Made by a program: the position numbers and the translations under genes. Below, in pieces: positions 6,301-9,766 of a DNA stretch of 9,766 nucleotides. Origin of the DNA: Deltaproteobacteria bacterium (lineage in GTDB: Bacteria; Myxococcota; XYA12-FULL-58-9; JAUUZB01); the NCBI GenBank assembly GCA_030590185.1, contig JAUUZB010000070.1, positions 1-9,766 of the forward strand, given 5' to 3'. Below the pieces are notes generated by a model, which saw only the letters and a program-made list of their open reading frames with translations, was not told the DNA's origin and searched no databases. How positions within the stretch are numbered: position 1 is the stretch's first letter; each line of letters starts with the position of its first letter.

Positions 6301-9300
6301 CGGTGTTCATGGTGTAGAGCAGCGTGTCGCCGGCGTGGATTTCCACGTCGAAGTTGAGCAGCACGACGTTCTTGAGGTGCGAGAAGCTCTTGAGCACGGC
6401 GCGGGTGCTGACCGTGCCGGAGTCGGGCCAAGCCTCGGCGTGCACCGTGCCCGTGCCGTCGAGGTTGCGGAAGAGAAGGTCCTCCTCGGTGGCTCCGGGG
6501 ACGCCCAAAAAGACCGACAGCCAGCCGCAGGGCTGCAGGCCGATCTCCAGCAAGATGGCGTACGGCATGGTGCGGTTGCCGTTCTCGTCGAAGTACCAGA
6601 CGTCGGCTGGGATGTCGTACTCCACCGTCACCGCGGCGCTCTTGCTCTCGGCCACCTCGGCGTCGAGCACCGAGACCCGGGACATGAAGTGATAGGGCGG
6701 CCCGGGGAGGCGCGCGATGTGGCGGCCGGTGTCGAACATCTCGGCCACTGGGCCAAAGGCATCCGAGGGCTTGCCCCAGGCGCAGGCCATCAGGGAGTGT
6801 TGGCCGAACTCGAAGCCCTTGCGCGCGGCCACCGGTCGGCTGTCGACGTAGCCGCTGGACCACTCGGGCATGCTGGCCATGGGCCAATAGGGCACCAGGC
6901 GCAGGCCCAGGCGTTTGCCGTGGAAGATCTTCAAACCGTCGGCGGTGCCGAGGATGTCGCAGTAGAGGGTAGGCAGGGGACCGTCGACGAACTCGTCGAC
7001 AAAGATCTCATAGGTGAGCTTCTTTGACTCGGTTGAGACCTGCCCGCGGCATTTGATGTCATAGGAGTGACCGGGGACCGGTTGGAAGACCCAGCCATCG
7101 TGGTCCACGGTGTAGCCCATGGCGATCATGTAGAAGGACATGGCCTGCAGGCAGCCCTCGCACATGAGCGTCCCGGGCATGCAGGGGTCGTTGAAGAAAT
7201 GACCGTTGAGATACCAGGCGTCCGGATCGAGATCGTTCTCGACCCGCAGGTAACCCCGGCCCCATGGTCCACCCTTGAAGTCGATCTCCGCCACCCGGTC
7301 GAGCAGCAGCATGTCGCCACCCTGGATTCGCGGCGTGCGGGTGTGGGCCTGCGTCCACTCCCAGCCCTCGCCAAAGCACTCGTAGGCATTTCCCTCCGAG
7401 AGCGCCCGGACTCGATCGGCGGTGAAGGAGGTCTGCGTCGGTTCGAGGAGGGGCGGGTCGACGCGGGCCTCGGGGGTGCCCTCGACTTCGTCGGCGGACC
7501 AGAGCACGCCGCCGGACAGATCCATCTCCGCATCGGTGAAGAACCCGGCCTGGCCGTTGCGCACCTGGATACGCATTTCGCCGTTGATGAAGCCGTCGTA
7601 CTCGAAGAAGAACAGCCGAACGGCGCCAACCTTGGCGTGGCCGGTGACTCTGATCTCGTATTGGAGTTTGTCCCCGGGGCGCGCGGCGCCGCCGAAGTAG
7701 GTCAACTCGCAGCCGAGCAGGCGATAGACCCGGTCCCCGATGTGGGTGGAGTCGATGCCGAGGTAGGAGATCAGGAATAGGTCGGCTTGGCCGGCCTCTA
7801 CCACCAGCCCGGCGGGCATGGTCGCGTCGTAGTTTAGATACCAGGAATCCCAGGTGACGTCGGTCTCGGTCCAGACCGTACCTTTTTTGAGGGAGCCCGG
7901 CTCGGCGTCCATACCGAGAACCCGGTCGCAGAGCAGCAGGGGCGGCTCGGGCATGCGCACCTGGCGGGTGAAGGGATCCTGGCCCTCGAATTGCTTTCCG
8001 AAGATGTCGGAGATCTTGCCGTGGGCGTGGACCAGGAGGTCCTCGCGGTTGAAGGTCGGGCCGATCGGCTCGAAGGGCGGGCTGTCGACCTCAATGAAGG
8101 CCTTGGGGGTGCCGTCGCTGGCTGGCGCCTGGGCCGCGGCTGGCGGTATCGGCGCCTCGACCCCGGCGGATTTGGCGATGGTGACCCGTGGGGTCGGGAC
8201 CGGGGTCCAGGGTGCCGGCGCCTCAATGATCTGCGGCTCGGGCAACGACGGCGTACCGGCGGGTGTGGTAGCGGGCGCGCCCACCTGCGTGACAATGGCT
8301 TGGCCGCTCGCCTGGGCCAACCCCTGGAGCGCCGCTTCGCGCAACTGGTTGAAGCGTTGGTTCACCAGGGCCTGTTGGTCGAGGAAGGCGCGATGACCCG
8401 CGGCGGTCTGGGCGTGGGACTGGGCGATTTGGGTCGCGACGGCATCGGCGAGGGTCGGTGCCGGGTGCGGGAGTGGCGACGCTGCCGCAGGGGCGGCCGT
8501 CGCCACGGATGCGGCGGCGGGTACCTGGCTCGATCCTCCGGTGACACCGCTGGCCGCAGCCCGTGGTGCCGAGGACACAGAGAGACTCGTCGGCTCAGGC
8601 GCTCCGGCAAAGGTAGGCACCTCGAGGTCCGGCGGATCGATGTTGACCGGCGGCAACCAGGGCGCTGGGGCCATCGTCGCGACCGGCTCGAGCTCTGGGT
8701 CGGGGCTAATTTCTTTTTTGGACATGAGCGGTAGCCTCATGGTGGGGGAGTGCGCCTGGTACTCTCGCGAGGCGCCCTCGATCCTCTTGGGCAAGGGGGG
8801 CTCGGCCGCGGCGAGGTGGTCCACCAGGGCCTGGTGATTGAGCTCGACGCCAGCGGCGACGAGCTGCGCGGTGCTGTGCACCAGTTGCTCGACCGGTGAC
8901 ACGCCGCCCCGGTCGAGGGCGACCGAGAGGTGCGGCTGGTCACCGAGGGTGCGGTGGATCCATTTGCTACAGCCATCCCGGGGACCATGCTCGATGAAGA
9001 TCCGCACGCCATCGTCGTAGGCGTTCTGGATCATCTTGGGGAAGTCGACCCGTTGCTCCGCCATGGTCGTGATCGCCTCGGCGCAGCGCTCGGCGGTCGG
9101 TTGGTAGTGGCTGCCGGTGGAGGCGGTGTAGAACCGCACCCCCGGGACCTCAAAGGTCTCCCGGTGGTGCAGATCGTACCAAGGCCCGTGGTAGGTCTCG
9201 ACCTCGGCGCAGTGCATGGCCACGTCGTAGCCGATCGGGTAGCCGCGCGACTTGCCGATCCGCTCGATGACGCGCTCGCAGGCCTCTGCCTGGCCACCGA

Positions 9301-9766
9301 TCACCACGTCACCTGCCGCATTGATAATCGTCAAGCGCACGTACGGTTCGTCCGCGATGGCTTCGATCACCGCGTCGGTCTCGGCAAAGACCCGCCAGTT
9401 GACCCAGTGGATGCGCTCCAGCTCGTGACCCTTCCAGGCCCGCTCGAGCATCTGGAACTCGCCGCCGATCTCGCGGGTGAAGACCCCCCGCTCGCGGATC
9501 TCGTTGAACATGGCGTCCATGTCCCGCCAGGCGCCGAGCGCGAACAGGGAGTTGGATTCGCCGGAACAGAAGCCGATGGCAGCCTGCGGTTTGATCTCCA
9601 ACAGGCCCTGGGTCAACGCGGCGTGTAGCTGCGAGACGAAGCTCGAGCCCCAGAGCTTGGACTCCGGCGCCGGCGTCTCTCCATCGGCGGGTTCGTAGAT
9701 CCAACGGGCCGCCTCCTCCATGCAGGGCTCGTAGACGTTCTGCAGCAGCTCGGGGAAGGCCAGCAC
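3386..9766 (-). CDS. pfa3: Pfa3-like polyunsaturated fatty acid synthase subunit, 5' truncated by window edge (AT-DH-DH-DH'-AGPAT)
   Basis: A 2126-residue open frame ends in TGA at 3386 and is still open at the right edge, where the first codon is GTG inside the frame, not a start. Domains in order: acyltransferase (1-315, missing its N-terminus), Pro/Ala-rich linker (316-590), FabA-like double-hotdog dehydratase 1 (591-965), dehydratase 2 (1005-1355), PKS-type dehydratase (1398-1685), unassigned segment (1686-1835), PlsC/AGPAT domain (1836-2020), and a helical tail. Paired FabA-like dehydratases are a hallmark of PUFA synthases, which build long polyenes on carrier proteins in the cytoplasm. 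A C-terminal AGPAT is known from myxobacterial Pfa3, thought to pass the product directly to a glycerophospholipid. Ketosynthase and chain-length-factor domains are expected upstream, with Pfa1 and Pfa2 genes beyond. The exact product cannot be deduced. Two key acyltransferase residues differ from the textbook motifs (Cys67 and Glu1865; residue numbers count from the window edge). Confidence 0.9.
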   Translation of the reverse strand: MLAFPELLQNVYEPCMEEAARWIYEPADGETPAPESKLWGSSFVSQLHAALTQGLLEIKPQAAIGFCSGESNSLFALGAWRDMDAMFNEIRERGVFTREIGGEFQMLERAWKGHELERIHWVNWRVFAETDAVIEAIADEPYVRLTIINAAGDVVIGGQAEACERVIERIGKSRGYPIGYDVAMHCAEVETYHGPWYDLHHRETFEVPGVRFYTASTGSHYQPTAERCAEAITTMAEQRVDFPKMIQNAYDDGVRIFIEHGPRDGCSKWIHRTLGDQPHLSVALDRGGVSPVEQLVHSTAQLVAAGVELNHQALVDHLAAAEPPLPKRIEGASREYQAHSPTMRLPLMSKKEISPDPELEPVATMAPAPWLPPVNIDPPDLEVPTFAGAPEPTSLSVSSAPRAAASGVTGGSSQVPAAASVATAAPAAASPLPHPAPTLADAVATQIAQSHAQTAAGHRAFLDQQALVNQRFNQLREAALQGLAQASGQAIVTQVGAPATTPAGTPSLPEPQIIEAPAPWTPVPTPRVTIAKSAGVEAPIPPAAAQAPASDGTPKAFIEVDSPPFEPIGPTFNREDLLVHAHGKISDIFGKQFEGQDPFTRQVRMPEPPLLLCDRVLGMDAEPGSLKKGTVWTETDVTWDSWYLNYDATMPAGLVVEAGQADLFLISYLGIDSTHIGDRVYRLLGCELTYFGGAARPGDKLQYEIRVTGHAKVGAVRLFFFEYDGFINGEMRIQVRNGQAGFFTDAEMDLSGGVLWSADEVEGTPEARVDPPLLEPTQTSFTADRVRALSEGNAYECFGEGWEWTQAHTRTPRIQGGDMLLLDRVAEIDFKGGPWGRGYLRVENDLDPDAWYLNGHFFNDPCMPGTLMCEGCLQAMSFYMIAMGYTVDHDGWVFQPVPGHSYDIKCRGQVSTESKKLTYEIFVDEFVDGPLPTLYCDILGTADGLKIFHGKRLGLRLVPYWPMASMPEWSSGYVDSRPVAARKGFEFGQHSLMACAWGKPSDAFGPVAEMFDTGRHIARLPGPPYHFMSRVSVLDAEVAESKSAAVTVEYDIPADVWYFDENGNRTMPYAILLEIGLQPCGWLSVFLGVPGATEEDLLFRNLDGTGTVHAEAWPDSGTVSTRAVLKSFSHLKNVVLLNFDVEIHAGDTLLYTMNTGFGFFPRMVFDQVPGLPSTEEQRAWLEEPNDEFVDLTERPERYCGGDLRLAGSMLLMLDRITGFWPEGGQKGLGKVRAAKTVTAAEWFFKAHFFQDPVQPGSLGLEAMQQLLQFYMLRTDMAAGIENPRFEPIMLGDEHVWRYRGQVTPKHERITIEADIIETGRDERGVFVRAETWVWADTMRIYSYVVGMRIVSGGHFVESSTPVAPVAPAALGTGSTPEAATATAVASVSTPATGRLPQAPVVLWKEEEVLDPEVDLWLEDHCPTYTLPTLPMMCVVDRLGQAALREVRGEIPDAVIQKVEGVHVTGWIIFDKAKRLRTKATPVAGQAGTFDTKLLIWREGKTDDLSRWEPVAEGRITVGAGYLPGEEGGDLIVMEPITDGKDMPRPYETAQIFHGPAFHIMRRWEVGASGSTAYCSPMSTPVPYGVLNQPLLDAAVHGIVHDELWRWCPEIDRHQVAFPYKVESLTFHSPPPVVGEPRLETRFAGFDKKGERFPRFHIQMICDGELWMDLQLLEVLMPSAEEAHDRIGRVRFIREKKYYSGKGASEFEGDTSRLDSKMVLKYNWLPGSLERVFNLVPTDKRDIIRHTAIKEHVMHRAREHPYFIEIAEDELSAVSRKEPLKRYFFRTLQTDNEVITTETRDPITDFTSIRDVGREFLGTGRLPPEDLLQGMMRQFLGRFIFTDPDAMEQLHGKPKLFLANHQVQVESAFVPFVFGAMTQGFVTVIAKQEHQENWIGVLDRKCQTFPGLEGFAPITYFDQSDRQSMFRIMDDLAVAAQEEGASIFVHVEGELGRSCREPVAKMSSVFVDLAKRLNVPIVPVRFSGGLPAEPLSHTLDFPIGYAAQDYYIGKPIYPEELEAVPYAERRKQVLGAINSLGPSHLEEYPNPPDEDFKQQVRNLMDQGLSEPGAVMMEALKGVPDPTSETRLVLQGLADGELRLPDDELGRWLADLAEWIYGPRGPKVILED
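3707..4261 (-). other. C-terminal PlsC/AGPAT acyltransferase domain of the megasynthase
   Basis: Residues 1836-2020. LANHQVQVES gives His1860 with Glu1865 at the position of the Asp in HX4D. The glycerophosphate-binding motif appears as VEGELGRS (1946-1953) instead of FPEGTRS, and VPIVPVRFSGG (1974-1984) matches motif IV. The likely role is transfer of the finished chain from carrier protein to a lysophospholipid. A charged helical tail (2021-2126) follows without recognisable motifs. Confidence 0.82.
4262..4711 (-). other. Unassigned segment between DH' and AGPAT, possible degenerate phosphopantetheinyl-transferase-like fold
   Basis: Residues 1686-1835. It is not low-complexity, so it is probably folded. 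Residues 1720-1800 (YNWLPGSLERVF, then RDIIRHTAIKEHV, then FIEIAEDEL) recall the WLP...aaKEAv...i.v..D pattern of phosphopantetheinyl-transferase-like domains that follow DH domains in some iterative PKSs. Only Lys1749-Glu1750 of the usual signature is seen, so any activity is doubtful. Confidence 0.35.
4712..5575 (-). other. PKS-type dehydratase domain (DH')
   Basis: Residues 1398-1685. The N-terminal hotdog carries LWLEDHCPTYTLPTLPMM with candidate catalytic His1420, and the C-terminal hotdog carries FHGPAFH (1552-1558) and LNQPLLDAAVH with candidate Asp1592 and His1596. These are the standard PKS dehydratase landmarks, although the HxxxGxxxxP motif is replaced by HCPTYTLPTLP. It probably dehydrates a different subset of intermediates from the FabA-like domains. 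Confidence 0.8.
5702..6754 (-). other. FabA-like dehydratase domain 2 (double hotdog)
   Basis: Residues 1005-1355. Same plan as dehydratase 1: an N-terminal half with WYFDENGNRTMPY (1057-1069) lacking the His, and a C-terminal half with KAHFFQDPVQPGSLGLEAM, giving His1247 and Glu1261 at the FabA/FabZ spacing of 14. Its active-site segment is closer to stand-alone FabA (DPV.PGSLGLEAM) than that of domain 1, suggesting different chain-length or isomerisation roles. A Pro/Ala/Thr linker (about 1356-1397) follows. Confidence 0.88.
6872..7996 (-). other. FabA-like dehydratase domain 1 (double hotdog)
   Basis: Residues 591-965. The C-terminal half carries the active-site signature GHFFNDPCMPG with His856 and, 14 residues on, Glu870 in CEGCLQ. 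The N-terminal half has the matching WYLNYDATMPAG...EAGQ segment (642-660) but no His, so it is a structural pseudo-half. In PUFA synthases such domains remove water from 3-hydroxyacyl chains and can isomerise the double bond. Confidence 0.88.
7997..8821 (-). other. Long Pro/Ala-rich interdomain linker with an embedded helical segment
   Basis: Residues 316-590 join the AT to the first dehydratase. Most of it is low-complexity Pro, Ala, Thr and Val, typical of flexible megasynthase linkers. Residues about 437-485 (8312-8458) differ: they lack Pro, are rich in Gln, Ala and Leu, contain HRAFLDQQ and NQRFNQLREAAL, and should form a long amphipathic helix. This may be a docking or dimerisation element. 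Confidence 0.65.
8822..9766 (-). other. Acyltransferase (AT) domain of the megasynthase, N-terminally cut
   Basis: Residues 1-315. The nucleophile elbow is GFCSGES at 65-71, so the usual GxSxG is GxCxG with Cys67. The second catalytic His is probably His185 in DVAMHCAEVE, where AT domains have an AFHS-type motif. VDFPKMIQNAYDDGVRIFIE followed by HGPRDG (240-265) matches the C-terminal part of PUFA-synthase AT domains. Whether it loads, extends or unloads chains is not clear from sequence. Confidence 0.8.

Noticed and set aside
7880..7890. A6G run on the minus strand resembling a programmed frameshift heptamer
   Set aside because: The zero frame is CTC AAA AAA GGT, so the run is in the wrong phase for A AAA AAG slippage, and the FabA-like domain continues in frame on both sides.
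7991..8734. 247-codon plus-strand ORF opposite the megasynthase linker
   Set aside because: Its composition (Arg, Gly, Leu repeats) is what an antisense reading of a Pro/Ala-rich GC-rich linker gives.
1..9766. Search by eye for tRNA, rRNA, CRISPR, insertion-sequence ends and attachment sites
   Set aside because: None seen; the window is almost entirely covered by protein-coding genes with uniform base composition.

Overview
The window is GC-rich (about two thirds G+C by eye), has strong G/C bias at third codon positions, and is densely coded. It reads as a bacterial chromosome. The large gene is the 3' two thirds of a polyunsaturated fatty acid (PUFA) synthase subunit ending in a fused glycerophosphate acyltransferase. 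That architecture is known from myxobacterial Pfa3 proteins, so a myxobacterium or a related deltaproteobacterial lineage is the most likely source. This is an inference from architecture and base composition; no marker gene is present.

Layout, left to right. (1) 1-303, minus strand: the 5' end of an unrecognised exported protein with a TTG start and a clear signal peptide, running off the left edge. (2) 304-425: a 122-base divergent intergenic region. (3) 426-1829, plus strand: a signal peptide, a Pro/Ala-rich spacer, a DUF4105 (Lnb-like) periplasmic domain with a His/Cys pair, and five membrane helices; probably a lipoprotein N-acyltransferase-like enzyme. (4) 1792-2667, minus: a stand-alone PlsC-family lysophospholipid acyltransferase, whose 3' end overlaps the previous gene convergently by 38 bases. 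(5) 2664-3377, minus: an Sfp/EntD-type phosphopantetheinyl transferase, joined to the acyltransferase gene by an ATGA overlap. (6) 3386-9766, minus: the Pfa3-like megasynthase, open at its 5' end. Visible order: acyltransferase (AT), long Pro/Ala linker containing a helical segment, two FabA-like double-hotdog dehydratases, a PKS-type dehydratase, an unassigned segment, and a PlsC/AGPAT domain.

Items 6, 5 and 4 form one operon, read right to left with 8 bases and then an ATGA overlap between genes. The logic is coherent. The megasynthase makes an acyl chain on carrier proteins that should lie upstream, outside the window. The phosphopantetheinyl transferase would activate those carriers. The fused AGPAT domain and the separate PlsC enzyme would move the product into phospholipid. 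The most unusual residue-level features are a Cys where the AT nucleophile Ser normally sits (GxCxG) and a Glu in place of the Asp of the fused AGPAT's HX4D motif. By contrast, the stand-alone PlsC protein keeps the standard HX4D motif.

No RNA genes, insertion sequences, CRISPR arrays or origins were seen.
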